A stretch of 47,710 bases of DNA, from assembly GCF_007003975.1 (NCBI RefSeq), contig NZ_VFTC01000038.1, positions 1 through 47,710 on the forward strand. Reading direction: 5' to 3'. How positions within the stretch are numbered: position 1 is the first letter of the stretch; every line of letters starts with the position of its first letter. The notes below the pieces were generated by a model. That model worked only from the letters and a program-made list of their open reading frames with translations. It did no database searches and was not told where the DNA came from. Origin of the DNA: Mesorhizobium sp. WSM4306. Its GTDB lineage: Bacteria > Pseudomonadota > Alphaproteobacteria > Rhizobiales > Rhizobiaceae. The position numbers were made by a program, and so were the translations under genes. Shown piece by piece: positions 16,891-25,294 of this stretch.

Positions 16891-17937
16891 TCACAGCGTC
16901 GCGAGCCGCGAATTTGTCATGGCCTTGCCATAGGCTTGCCGCAGCGTCCGCTTCTCTTCCAAGGCAGCGATGACGCTTGCGGCAAAGTCCGTCGCGTACA
17001 TGTCGGCCAGCCGGGTCAGCCCGCCCGGTGTGAAGACGTTGATCTCCAGAAGTTTGTTGCCGACGATGTCGAGCCCGACCAGGAACATGCCGTCGCCGAT
17101 CAATTTGGGGCGCACCATTTCGGCAATGCCCAGCATGGTGGCCGTTACCTTGACCTTGCGAGCGGTTCCGGCGGCATGGATGTTGGAGCGGACGTCGCCC
17201 TTGGCCGGAACGCGGCGAAAGGCTGCGTACTTGCCGTCGCGCACCAGCGGCAGTCCGTTCATCAGGAACAGACGCACGTCACCGGCCTTGGCTTCCGGAA
17301 GGTAGACCTGCGCGATGAGATAGCCGTCACCGCTGGCCGCCTCGAAAATCTGGTTGAGGTTGGAATCGGTGGGCTTGGCAATATGGAAGACGTTCTTGCC
17401 GCCCGAGCCTTGCAGCGGTTTGACGATGCAGCCCTTCGGGTGTTTGTCGATGAAGGCGCGGATCTCGGCGATGCTGCGCGATATCAGGCTCGCCGGCCTG
17501 ACCGCTTCGGGAAAGGACTGCAAATAGAGCTTGCTCTGTGCCTGCGCCAGGCCGTCCGGATCGTTGACGACGATCGTGCCGCGTTCGGCTGCGAGCCGAC
17601 CGAACATGATGCCCGCATTGGCCGCCCATGGCCGGCCGGTGCCATCCAGCGACGGGTCGTTGCGCAGAAACAAAATGTCGATGTCGCTCGTGGAGACAGT
17701 CTTCTTCTGCCTCGCGGCGTCCTGCAGGGCTGCATGAAGCTTGCCAGATGTCTTGTAGGCAGCATCGGGCAGAACCGCGACGCTGACAGCCAGACTCTCG
17801 TCGGGACGCAGGATGAAGTCACCCGGCTCGACATAGACGACGGAATGGCCGCGCTGGACGGCAGCCAGCGCCAACGCCGTCGTCGTATAGCCGGGCGTCT
17901 CGGTTCCAATGGAATTGACGAAGAACGCAATGCGCAT
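16891..17937 (-). CDS. Glutathione synthetase-like ATP-grasp ligase
   Basis: The 348-residue protein resembles GshB-type ATP-grasp enzymes. The N-terminal domain starts MRIAFFVNSIGTE; the ATP-grasp core has IVKPLQGSGGKNVFHI (about residues 182-197), AQVYLPEAKAGDVRLFLMNG, and the metal-binding end GLDIVGNKLLEINVFTPGG. Such enzymes join an amine to an acyl phosphate; true GshB adds glycine to gamma-glutamylcysteine. Here it is the last gene after the QEGLA metalloprotease (12-base gap) and an amidohydrolase, so it probably makes or modifies a specialised peptide-like metabolite rather than bulk glutathione. That role is inferred. Confidence 0.82.
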   Translation of the reverse strand: MRIAFFVNSIGTETPGYTTTALALAAVQRGHSVVYVEPGDFILRPDESLAVSVAVLPDAAYKTSGKLHAALQDAARQKKTVSTSDIDILFLRNDPSLDGTGRPWAANAGIMFGRLAAERGTIVVNDPDGLAQAQSKLYLQSFPEAVRPASLISRSIAEIRAFIDKHPKGCIVKPLQGSGGKNVFHIAKPTDSNLNQIFEAASGDGYLIAQVYLPEAKAGDVRLFLMNGLPLVRDGKYAAFRRVPAKGDVRSNIHAAGTARKVKVTATMLGIAEMVRPKLIGDGMFLVGLDIVGNKLLEINVFTPGGLTRLADMYATDFAASVIAALEEKRTLRQAYGKAMTNSRLATL

Positions 17938-17949
17938 TGTAGAACCCCC

Positions 17950-19812
17950 TCAGGTTTCAACCATATCGATCGGATCAATTCCCGCCATCGCTTTCCTGAG
18001 GCGCGGACGCGCCGCGTCGGAAGAGAGGAACGCAGGTTCAAGGCGCGGCGCCCGCAGCAGGCCGCGTGCGTTGAGTTCCTGGATCGCGCCGAAATGCGTG
18101 GCGGCGATCTTGCCGATCCAGAACGGCGTGAGGCTGCCGCCATTCCTCAAGTGATCAAGGATCTGCAACAGGCCACGCAGATAGATGGCGTCCTTGGCAA
18201 GGCCACCGCCTCGATAGACGCGCAGAACGACGTTGAAGGCCTCGCGATCGTCGAGATCCTTGCGAAGACTGCCGAAGGCTTCCTCGAACGTTGCGCCGTC
18301 GAGCATCGCCTGACAGGCGATGACTCGGGCCGCGATCAGCCGCAAACGCGCTGCGGTCATGCCGCCGACCAGATACTCCGCCAGTACGGCCAGTCCCTCC
18401 TGCATGCCTTCATAGCCGGCGAGCCCGCTACAGAAGATGGCGAGCCCCTGCGCGGCACCATTGAAATAGGTCAGCAGATGAACACCTATCTCGTGGCTCA
18501 GCAGCGCCGTCAGACGTTCCGGTGGAACATTGGTATCGCGCGACACCAGCAATCGGTTTCGCGACACCAGCAGGCCGGCCGGCAGGTCGCCACGGATCTC
18601 CACGGAAGCGTCGAAATCGGGATAGGCGGCGCGGTATCCGGCGATCAGTTCGCGCGCGGCGGCGGCAACGGCGTCGGCATCGAGGCCCTTCTGCCGGGCG
18701 GCCGAGGCAACGCGCGGGAACCTTTCGAGAATGGCGCGCGCCCTCGCCGCCAGGCTCGGTTCGACACTGCCATAAAGGGCTCGTCCGAGTTCGACGAAGC
18801 GCGGCGTCTCGCGTGCCGCGAGCATCGACAGCTGGAGATCGAGCTCCTGCTGCTTTTCGGAAAGCAGCCTAGTCAGAAGCGTATCTTCCAGATGATCGAG
18901 CGAGATCGAATAGAGCTTCCGCTTCTGGTCGGCGACCTCGAGCTCGAGCGGCCGGTAAAGCAGTGCGGGCACACGCTCGAAATCGCCTGCCTGGAATTCC
19001 CGCCAGGCGGGTTCAGCATTGATCGGCGTGACGGCCAGCAGAAAATCGAAGGTCGAAGCGACATTGTCGATCGCATGGTCGGCGCGCGCGACAGCGTCGA
19101 TATAGGCGCGGCGGCCGAGGGAACGATGGGTCGCCGGTTGTTCCAGGCTCGATGCCTTCAGGAAGGCGCTGACGGCCTGAAGCGCGGAATCGACCATGTT
19201 GGCGACGACGAGGTCGTGGAGTTCGGGGTAGACGCGCTTGGTGCCCGGTACCCTGTAGATTGGGGCGAAGCGCACCGTCAGGCACGCCACATCACCGGAA
19301 TCGTCCCAGAGCCGCGCTTCGGCACGTGTGGTGGGACTGAGTTCGTCGACGCGGGGCGTGCGGTATTTGGCTTCGCGCGCGGATGCAGCATCAGCGAAGC
19401 GCTTGCGTGCCGCCTTCTCCGCCGCCGTGTTGCCGCTAGCCAGCGCAATCTCGAAAGGCGGCAGGAACGGAACATCGTCGGTCAGGAACCGGTCTTCGGC
19501 CAACTCCCCGATGTCCAGAAGGAGGAAGGCGCCGCAGTGATCGTGTAGCCGGCCCGCCACCAGCCGCGCGACTTCGCCGGCAAGATCGATGTCGGCGGCG
19601 ATCAGATAGGAGGCGTTGGCGGAGACGGCATGGAAGGCCGCATCCTGATGCGACCCGACATGGACACACAGAAAGGGCAGCGGCCGATCGATGTGCAAAC
19701 GGTTGCCGTTGCCGAACTCGCGGCGGATCGGCTTGCCGTCGCGGAAAAGCGCGTCCAGATCCGCTTCGATCTGCGCCAATGGGGAGATCGGCTCGACAAG
19801 CTTCGGCTTCAT
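17950..19812 (-). CDS. QEGLA-motif metalloprotease family protein (DUF1704, MATCAP-like)
   Basis: The 620-residue protein carries the zinc motif HExxxH as HEIGVH (440-445) and the family motif QEGLA (471-475), whose glutamate is the expected third zinc ligand. Databases often name it flavohemoglobin expression-modulating QEGLA protein; the eukaryotic relatives MATCAP are tyrosine carboxypeptidases. The N-terminal half (about 1-200) resembles an N-formylglutamate-amidohydrolase-neighbour domain without clear motifs. Its ATG overlaps the stop of the upstream amidohydrolase gene (ATGA) and the ATP-grasp gene follows 12 bases on. It is probably a peptidase acting on the product or precursor handled by these partners; the substrate is unknown. 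Confidence 0.87.
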   Translation of the reverse strand: MKPKLVEPISPLAQIEADLDALFRDGKPIRREFGNGNRLHIDRPLPFLCVHVGSHQDAAFHAVSANASYLIAADIDLAGEVARLVAGRLHDHCGAFLLLDIGELAEDRFLTDDVPFLPPFEIALASGNTAAEKAARKRFADAASAREAKYRTPRVDELSPTTRAEARLWDDSGDVACLTVRFAPIYRVPGTKRVYPELHDLVVANMVDSALQAVSAFLKASSLEQPATHRSLGRRAYIDAVARADHAIDNVASTFDFLLAVTPINAEPAWREFQAGDFERVPALLYRPLELEVADQKRKLYSISLDHLEDTLLTRLLSEKQQELDLQLSMLAARETPRFVELGRALYGSVEPSLAARARAILERFPRVASAARQKGLDADAVAAAARELIAGYRAAYPDFDASVEIRGDLPAGLLVSRNRLLVSRDTNVPPERLTALLSHEIGVHLLTYFNGAAQGLAIFCSGLAGYEGMQEGLAVLAEYLVGGMTAARLRLIAARVIACQAMLDGATFEEAFGSLRKDLDDREAFNVVLRVYRGGGLAKDAIYLRGLLQILDHLRNGGSLTPFWIGKIAATHFGAIQELNARGLLRAPRLEPAFLSSDAARPRLRKAMAGIDPIDMVET

Positions 19813-20624
19813 CGCATGGCTCGCAGCGCCTTAACCAGGACGGGCACAGTCGACGCCAGCATGGCGCGCAGCTGCTCGATTGCTGCCCAGTCGGGTTCGC
19901 CGCTCCATTCGTCCATGAAAATCTTCTTGAACTCCACCGCGATGGCACAGCCGGTCTCTGGGAAATTGGTGTGGACGAAACGCGTCTGTTCGCCCTTGCC
20001 CTGGAAGGACACGTTTTCGCGCACATCGATCGGTTCGCCGTTGAGATGGTGACCGCGAAGCGCCTCGACGAACGCGTCGACGATAGGCGCCCAGCGATCG
20101 CGGTCCATGGAAGACGTCCCGATGTTGATGTCGGGCGCGAGGTCGCGAGACGTCGGCTGGGCCTGCGGTCCATCGCGGCGGTGATTGTAGCTGTGAACGT
20201 CGACGAGAACGAACCGGCCGTAGCGCTTCTCGATATCGGCGAGGACGCGCTTCAGCTCGCTGTAGAAGGCATCATGAAAGGACAAAGACTCCCCTATGAC
20301 GTCCTCGGCCGGCGGCTCCCGCCAGACTTTCACTCCCCAGGACTGGTCCGGCGACAGGTAGACGGCAGCGTCGCGCGCGCGGTTCAGATCGACCTGGAAG
20401 CGCGACCGATGCACGATGATCCGGGTCGGAAAATCGGCGATGAAGCGCTCGGTGAACGGGTCCTCTTCTCGAAGCCGGTCTGGATCAGGAAGACACATGA
20501 GCGACCGACAAGCGCTGCCGACTTCGGTGCCGCTGTGGATGGCTGTACCGATGACAGGACCGTCTCCGCGCTTGATCGTCCAGCCTGACCCGCCCTGATC
20601 GGTGTTGGAACTCGTCTTGTCCAT
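19809..20624 (-). CDS. N-formylglutamate amidohydrolase family protein
   Basis: The 271-residue protein has family landmarks: VIGTAIHSGTEV at the start, FPTRIIVHRSRFQVDLNRARD (about 65-86), the metal-site segment FVLVDVHSYNHRRDG, PDINIGTS, and a C-terminal VEFKKIFMDEW. The best-known member, HutG, hydrolyses N-formylglutamate in histidine degradation, but no hut genes lie here. It is the first gene of the trio with the QEGLA protease and ATP-grasp ligase, so a related amide in a specialised pathway is more likely. The ATG at 20624 lies 54 bases after the GFA stop. Confidence 0.86.
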   Translation of the reverse strand: MDKTSSNTDQGGSGWTIKRGDGPVIGTAIHSGTEVGSACRSLMCLPDPDRLREEDPFTERFIADFPTRIIVHRSRFQVDLNRARDAAVYLSPDQSWGVKVWREPPAEDVIGESLSFHDAFYSELKRVLADIEKRYGRFVLVDVHSYNHRRDGPQAQPTSRDLAPDINIGTSSMDRDRWAPIVDAFVEALRGHHLNGEPIDVRENVSFQGKGEQTRFVHTNFPETGCAIAVEFKKIFMDEWSGEPDWAAIEQLRAMLASTVPVLVKALRAMR

Positions 20625-20678
20625 GCTCCGAAATGCGCGGAGCGTGCGGACGGTTCCGCTTCATGTCGAAAGCGGCTT

Positions 20679-21080
20679 TCAGTCGAACGTCGCCAGCGGC
20701 TTGGCTTTGATCTCGACCCACTCGCAGCGCCGGGTGTCGTGGTAGAAGGACTCGAACGGCGGCGGCAAGGCCAGGTCGGCGAAGGCGCCGACGGGAATGG
20801 CGATGACACCGGGCTGCGTGTCGATGCGGTAGTGGACACTGGTGCCGCATTCTGGGCAGAAGTTATAAATGACGCGGCCGCCCTCGTCGCCGATGCGGGT
20901 GAACTGCTTCGCCCGTCCAGCGATCGACACGTCGCCTTCCGCGAACCGGACGTTGTAGCTGAAGGCGCTGCCGGTGCGGCGCTTGCAGTCCAGGCAATGG
21001 CAGACCGAGATACGCACCGGCTCGCCCGTACAGACGGCTGACAGTTGGCCGCAGAGACATTGCGCGCGGCGCGTGACCAT
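20679..21080 (-). CDS. GFA family protein (CENP-V/GFA zinc domain)
   Basis: The 133-residue protein has the GFA zinc-binding pattern: CLCGQL near the N-terminus (residues 8-13), CHCLDCKRRTGSAFSYN (27-43), and FCPECGTSVHYR (about 74-85). The founding member was described as a glutathione-dependent formaldehyde-activating enzyme; most members have no proven reaction. It lies 27 bases after the Gfo/Idh/MocA gene and 54 bases before the amidohydrolase, in the same direction, so it may belong to either unit. Confidence 0.9.
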   Translation of the reverse strand: MVTRRAQCLCGQLSAVCTGEPVRISVCHCLDCKRRTGSAFSYNVRFAEGDVSIAGRAKQFTRIGDEGGRVIYNFCPECGTSVHYRIDTQPGVIAIPVGAFADLALPPPFESFYHDTRRCEWVEIKAKPLATFD

Positions 21081-21107
21081 AACGGGCTCCTCCCCTTCGA
21101 GACAAGG

Positions 21108-22169
21108 TTACTGCGTGTCGGCGCTAGCCCTCAACTCCGTACGCTTCTCGTCCGACACGACAGCCAGATCCAGCACCTTTTGCAGTTCGGCAGCGTGGTG
21201 GAAAGACGGTTCGGCCTGCACGCCGCTTGCGACCGCATCGACGAAGCGCTGGTAGTTGGTCGGCACCGTGCCGGCGTCGATCACCTGCCATTTGGCGGTT
21301 TCGATGTCGTCGCCGATGCACGCTTTCAACTCCGAGCCCTCGAGATTGTGCACGACCTCGATGCCGCCCTTATCGCCATAGATGCGCAAGCGCAGTTCGT
21401 TCATGTGGCCGGTCGCCCAGCGGCTGGCATGCACCACGCCAAAGGCGCCGTTGGAAAAATCCAGCGTCATGGCAAAACTGTCATTGGCGTCGAGGTCGTA
21501 TTCGCCGATGCGGTTGCCCGGCGCCTTGCCGAAGGCGCGCAGCCGGCAGAAGACATGGTCGATGTCGAGCGCCGCGCCATAGCTGGCGAAATCGAGGATA
21601 TGGATGCCGACATCGCCGAGCACACCATTGGAACCATGGCCGCGCGACAGCCGCCACAGCCATTTAGGATCGGTGCGCCAGTCGCCCCAGAATTTCGACA
21701 CGAGCCAGCTCTGCAGATAGGAGGCCTCGACGTGGCGGACGGTGCCGATGTCGCCGGCCAGCACCATCTGCCGCGCCTTTTGCAAGGGAGCGACGTTGCG
21801 ATAGGTGAGGTTGACCATGTTGACGATGCCAGCGGCTTGCGCCGCGTCAGCCATCTCGCTCGCCTTGCCGAAATTTTCCGCCAGCGGTTTTTCGCAGAGC
21901 ACCGGCTTGCCGGCCGCAATCAGCGCCATGGTCGTCGGGTGGTGAATACGGTCGGGTGTTACATTGGCCACGGCATCGAAGCCGCCCCAATCGAGCGCGG
22001 CCTCCAGTGACGTAAAGCGCTTCGGGATCTTGAAGCCGTCGGCGAATTCGCCGACGCGCTTTTCATCGACATCGACAGCGCCAACGATCTCGACGCCGTC
22101 GATGGCGCTAAAGCGGCGGGCATGCTCCTGCGCCATCCAGCCGGTACCCAATATCAAAAGCCGCATCAT
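21108..22169 (-). CDS. Gfo/Idh/MocA family NAD(P)-dependent oxidoreductase (ThuB-like)
   Basis: The 353-residue protein has an N-terminal Rossmann fold (LLILGTGWMAQEHARRF), the family motif CEKPLA (about residue 94) and the C-terminal alpha/beta domain with GDVGIHILDFASY. The ATG at 22169 was preferred over the GTG at 22175 because CGGAG lies 5 bases upstream. Members oxidise or reduce sugars and inositols. It follows a ThuA-like gene by 102 bases. In Sinorhizobium ThuA and ThuB act together on trehalose-type disaccharides through 3-keto intermediates; the same pairing is likely here, but the sugar is not certain. Confidence 0.87.
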   Translation of the reverse strand: MMRLLILGTGWMAQEHARRFSAIDGVEIVGAVDVDEKRVGEFADGFKIPKRFTSLEAALDWGGFDAVANVTPDRIHHPTTMALIAAGKPVLCEKPLAENFGKASEMADAAQAAGIVNMVNLTYRNVAPLQKARQMVLAGDIGTVRHVEASYLQSWLVSKFWGDWRTDPKWLWRLSRGHGSNGVLGDVGIHILDFASYGAALDIDHVFCRLRAFGKAPGNRIGEYDLDANDSFAMTLDFSNGAFGVVHASRWATGHMNELRLRIYGDKGGIEVVHNLEGSELKACIGDDIETAKWQVIDAGTVPTNYQRFVDAVASGVQAEPSFHHAAELQKVLDLAVVSDEKRTELRASADTQ

Positions 22170-22271
22170 TTGCACTCCGAGCGAAATTGGTTCGATTCAA
22201 TCATATGGGACGAATGCGGTCTAGGCGACTCGGTACGGAAGCCGCCCACGCCTTTTTCTTGGATTTTGTTT

Positions 22272-23057
22272 TTAGCGGAAACCCGCTTCGCCCGAGGCGT
22301 GCAGCTTGCCGCCGCGCTCGACGATCGGCTCCAGCGCCTTGTCGACCGGCACATTCGGTGCATCCAGAATCGCCGATTTGGTGCCTTGCGGGTTGTGCGC
22401 CCACTTCACCGCGTTGCGCAGCACCTTCTGCACAGTGGCGTCGTGATAGGTCGGATAGGTCTCATGGCCCGGGCGGAAGTAGAAGACGTTGCCGCCACCG
22501 CGCCGGTAGGTCAGCCCTGAGCGGAACACCTCGCCGCCCTGGAACCAGGAGATGAAGACCGTCTCCAGCGGCTCCGGCACGGCAAACTGTTCGCCATACA
22601 TTTCTTCGTTCTCGAGCTCGAAATATTCGCCGACGCCTTCGGCGATCGGATGGCTGGGGTTGGTCACCCAGAGCCGCTCGCGCTCGCCCGCCTCGCGCCA
22701 TTTCAGCGTGCACGGGGTGCCCATCAGCCGCTTGAAGATTTTCGAGAAATGGCCGGAGTGGAGAACAATCAGCCCCATGCCTTCCCAGACGCGGCGAGCG
22801 ACGCGCTCGACGACGTCGTCGGCAACCGCGCCATGGTCCTTGTGGCCCCACCAGACCAGCACGTCGGTTTCGGCCAGACGATCGGCCGGCAGGCCATGTT
22901 CGGGCTGTTCCAGTGTGGCGGTCGAGGCGGAGATCGCCTTGTCGGTGTTCAGCGCCTTGGCGATGGTCGTGTGCATACCCTCGGGATAGAGGGCGGCGAC
23001 CACTTCACTGGTCCGCTCGTGGATATTCTCGCCCCAAACGACAGCGCGTATTGTCAT
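22272..23057 (-). CDS. thuA: ThuA family protein (trehalose/disaccharide utilisation)
   Basis: The 261-residue protein matches the ThuA family, a glutamine-amidotransferase-like fold, along its length: MTIRAVVWGENIHE, then DVLVWWGHKDHG, GLIVLHSGHFSKIF, and FYFRPGHETYPTYHD. ThuA is needed with ThuB for use of trehalose, maltitol and related sugars in rhizobia. The ATG at 23057 was chosen because GAGGA lies 5 bases upstream; the longer ORF adds 32 residues absent from the family. A LacI-type operator lies about 65 bases upstream. The symbol reflects family resemblance; the thuEFGK transporter genes are not in this window. Confidence 0.8.
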   Translation of the reverse strand: MTIRAVVWGENIHERTSEVVAALYPEGMHTTIAKALNTDKAISASTATLEQPEHGLPADRLAETDVLVWWGHKDHGAVADDVVERVARRVWEGMGLIVLHSGHFSKIFKRLMGTPCTLKWREAGERERLWVTNPSHPIAEGVGEYFELENEEMYGEQFAVPEPLETVFISWFQGGEVFRSGLTYRRGGGNVFYFRPGHETYPTYHDATVQKVLRNAVKWAHNPQGTKSAILDAPNVPVDKALEPIVERGGKLHASGEAGFR

Positions 23058-23116
23058 GATGTCCTCGTGATTGTTTGAAGCTGGAGCCGCCGCGGTCCAC
23101 TCATAGTATCCCCAGC

Positions 23117-23144
23117 CGGAATTGAAAACGCTTTCAATGCCGGC
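23117..23144. promoter_or_regulatory. LacI-family operator upstream of thuA
   Basis: TTGAAAACGCTTTCAA (23122-23137) is a near-perfect dyad around a central CG. It is flanked by a further inverted pair, CCGG at 23117-23120 and 23141-23144. It matches the classic LacI/GalR-family operator type. It sits about 65 bases upstream of the ATG of the minus-strand thuA gene. No LacI-type regulator gene is encoded in the window, so the repressor would act from elsewhere. Confidence 0.65.
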
Positions 23145-23246
23145 TGCTGACAATTGCGGGGAACGTCGAGATCATCGATCTCGGAGTAGCCGTGCGGAAA
23201 ATACCATTTTAAACAGGATGATAGAGGCTCATCCTGCTAAAACGAT

Positions 23247-24806
23247 TCAGGCGCGGCTGCCATCCGAGGCGACTTGCTTCAGCGTTTTCGACATGCGCGG
23301 CACCACGACGAGGCGCTTGATCTTGCCCTTCTTGTAGGCGGCGAGGAAGCGCGCATAGTCCTTGAAGGCCACGCAGCCATGGGATTCCGCACGGCCGCCG
23401 CGCAGCAGGTAGGAGTGGGCGAGCAGGCCGTCGCGGTCATATTTGTTGTTGCCGCTGGTTGGGGTGAGACGTATCGCCTCGACACCGTAGAAGCGCGATT
23501 CGCGCAGCTTCAAGTCATAGGTGCCGGGCGGTGTCGGGCCGACATTCTTGCGGTTGGCGTAGCGCGGCTGGTCGGCCATCGAGCCAATTCCCGAATGCGC
23601 CTCGAGCCGGGAGCCGTCCGGCATGTAGACGGTCTTGGCCGAGATGTCGTAGATGGCAACGCCGCCACCCATTCCGGGCGTGGCGAACAGATCCTTGAAG
23701 GCCCGGCCGACACCGCCAGCCGGGACATCCGGTTTGGCATAGGCCAGCATCTCGCCGGACTGCGCCTTCACCCGCTTGCCCGGCTTGGTGCGGATGGTCT
23801 CGCTGCCTGGCACGCCCGGCAATGCGGCGACGTCCTGGGAATTGCGCGGCGAGCGCGGCGACACAATGCCCGGCGACTGGGGTGCCACGGTCTCGGCCGA
23901 CCTGGCGGTCTGTGGCTTGGCTGGTTGCGCCTTGGGCTTGCTGGGCGCCTCGGCAGGCTGAGGGGTTTCGGCGCGCGGACGCCGACCCGGCAGTGCAATG
24001 CTGCCCGGCAGATCGTCCTGCGGCGGCAGCGAAGCGACCTGAACCTCGGCCCGCTCAGGATGTTGCGCTCCGACGATTGCGGCCACGGCCAGCGGCGGCG
24101 CCAGCATGTCAGCGCCCTGATCCGGCAATGTGTTGGCCAGCGCCAGCGCCAAGCGGGAAGAGCGTTCGATCTCAGCCACTTCCGGCCCAAAGCGCTCCGA
24201 GGCCGGGCCATGTTGGTCGGGCATGCGGACTTCGGCGAAACGGGCAGCGGCCGGAAGGCTGGCAAGCATAAAGGGCGCATTCGAGGCCTTGGCGAAGGCG
24301 GCAGCCAGCTTTTGCGACGACAGCTTTGCCTTGGCCACCACGCCGTCGAAGCGCGCATCGCGCGGGGTGACACGTGCGATGCTGGTGTTTTGCGCCGTAC
24401 CGATGTTTTGCGCGACATCGCCATTCGAGACATGCGCGGCCGGCTTCAACCGAGCCATCTTGCCGTCATGCCCGAAGCTCGCGGCGGCGCGCCTGCAGCC
24501 GGCGTCGCATTGGCTGAGCAGCGTTGCCTGTAATTTTTGTGCCGAAAGCCGCGGCGCCCACGAATTGGCAAGGCTGCGACGCGAATCGGCCAGCGTGGCG
24601 TTTGGCAGAAGCAGGCTTTGCGGCAAGGTGTTGGAAGCGGCGGTGAGCGAGGTTCCCAGCGAATAGAGGCCGGCCATGGTCGCCACCGACCACAGCGCAA
24701 GGGCCGCGCCGATAACCGGCACCACCACCCAGCGCTGGCCGGATCTCTTCGAAGTCAAACCCCGTTCAGGATTGTCGCCCCGGTCTTTCAAACGCAAAAA
24801 CGCCAT
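23247..24806 (-). CDS. DUF2778 (Tlde1-type L,D-transpeptidase-like) membrane-anchored protein
   Basis: The 519-residue protein has a short basic N-terminus, one membrane helix (about residues 24-46, WVVVPVIGAALALWSVATMA), a long low-complexity Pro/Ala-rich periplasmic middle, and a C-terminal DUF2778 domain. The domain shows ANRKNVGPTPPGTYDLK, then HSYLLRGGRAESHGCVAF with the cysteine-histidine active-site layout of L,D-transpeptidases. Related Tlde1 proteins cut or exchange peptidoglycan stem peptides and can be toxins; the long anchored linker here suggests a housekeeping wall enzyme. The ATG at 24806 has GAGAG upstream. The in-frame extension to 25058 looks like noise. Confidence 0.78.
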   Translation of the reverse strand: MAFLRLKDRGDNPERGLTSKRSGQRWVVVPVIGAALALWSVATMAGLYSLGTSLTAASNTLPQSLLLPNATLADSRRSLANSWAPRLSAQKLQATLLSQCDAGCRRAAASFGHDGKMARLKPAAHVSNGDVAQNIGTAQNTSIARVTPRDARFDGVVAKAKLSSQKLAAAFAKASNAPFMLASLPAAARFAEVRMPDQHGPASERFGPEVAEIERSSRLALALANTLPDQGADMLAPPLAVAAIVGAQHPERAEVQVASLPPQDDLPGSIALPGRRPRAETPQPAEAPSKPKAQPAKPQTARSAETVAPQSPGIVSPRSPRNSQDVAALPGVPGSETIRTKPGKRVKAQSGEMLAYAKPDVPAGGVGRAFKDLFATPGMGGGVAIYDISAKTVYMPDGSRLEAHSGIGSMADQPRYANRKNVGPTPPGTYDLKLRESRFYGVEAIRLTPTSGNNKYDRDGLLAHSYLLRGGRAESHGCVAFKDYARFLAAYKKGKIKRLVVVPRMSKTLKQVASDGSRA

Positions 24807-25166
24807 ACAACCACTCTCAATCGGCATGCAGGCTTGCGACCCTCGCATCCGTGACATCCACAGTTCGCTGGTGCCCCCTGCACCTTTCGCGTCTGTTGCC
24901 GATTGAATCAAAAGATGGACAAAGTTGGTTAACCAATCCCTCCACCGGTCGCACATTGTGCGGCGGTCGATACGAAAAAAGAGCCCTCCATGGTCTGCGC
25001 CACGGTAGAAATGCTCTCCCTCACCCGCCTTGCTGCCCGTTTTTGGCTGCCAAGTCAAGGAAACGCAGCGTCAGCTTGCTGCAAGCCTGGGCTGATTGCC
25101 CGCTGATCGGCCGCTTCAATCAGTTGACCTTCCAGTGGCTGGAAGGTCTATCCGCCTTAGAGACAA
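24807..25166. other. Divergent intergenic region with three dyads
   Basis: There is no supported gene. Three exact dyads are present: TTGGTTAACCAA (24925-24936), CGCACATTGTGCG (24950-24962) and a hairpin GACCTTCCA-gtggc-TGGAAGGTC (25126-25148, 9-bp stem, 5-base loop). The first two lie 120-155 bases upstream of the DUF2778 gene and could be operators. The third lies 18 bases before a small + strand ORF; no T-run follows it, so an attenuator or mRNA structure is more likely than an intrinsic terminator. Confidence 0.6.
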
Positions 25167-25294
25167 TGACCTCCGACGACGGATATTTACCGATGAGCAT
25201 CGATATCACGACCGAAGAATCCGACCTCAAGTCGAACCCCTGCTGCGGATGGCTGATGACGGATGGATGGAGCGACGAGGACATGGCGCCGTGA
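25167..25294 (+). CDS. Possible small ORF coupled to the cytochrome gene
   Basis: This is a 41-codon ORF (ATG 25167; an internal ATG at 25194 is also possible), acidic, ending DGWSDEDMAP. Its TGA overlaps the GTG start of the cytochrome gene (GTGA at 25291-25294), the arrangement seen at several real junctions in this window. It has no recognisable domain and only a weak ribosome binding site, and a hairpin lies just upstream. It could be a small acidic protein, a leader ORF or chance. Confidence 0.28.

Noticed and set aside
16936..19548. 870-codon + strand ORF
   Set aside because: It runs antisense to the ATP-grasp and QEGLA genes, with Arg/Gly/Gln-rich composition and no domain; a GC-rich shadow frame.
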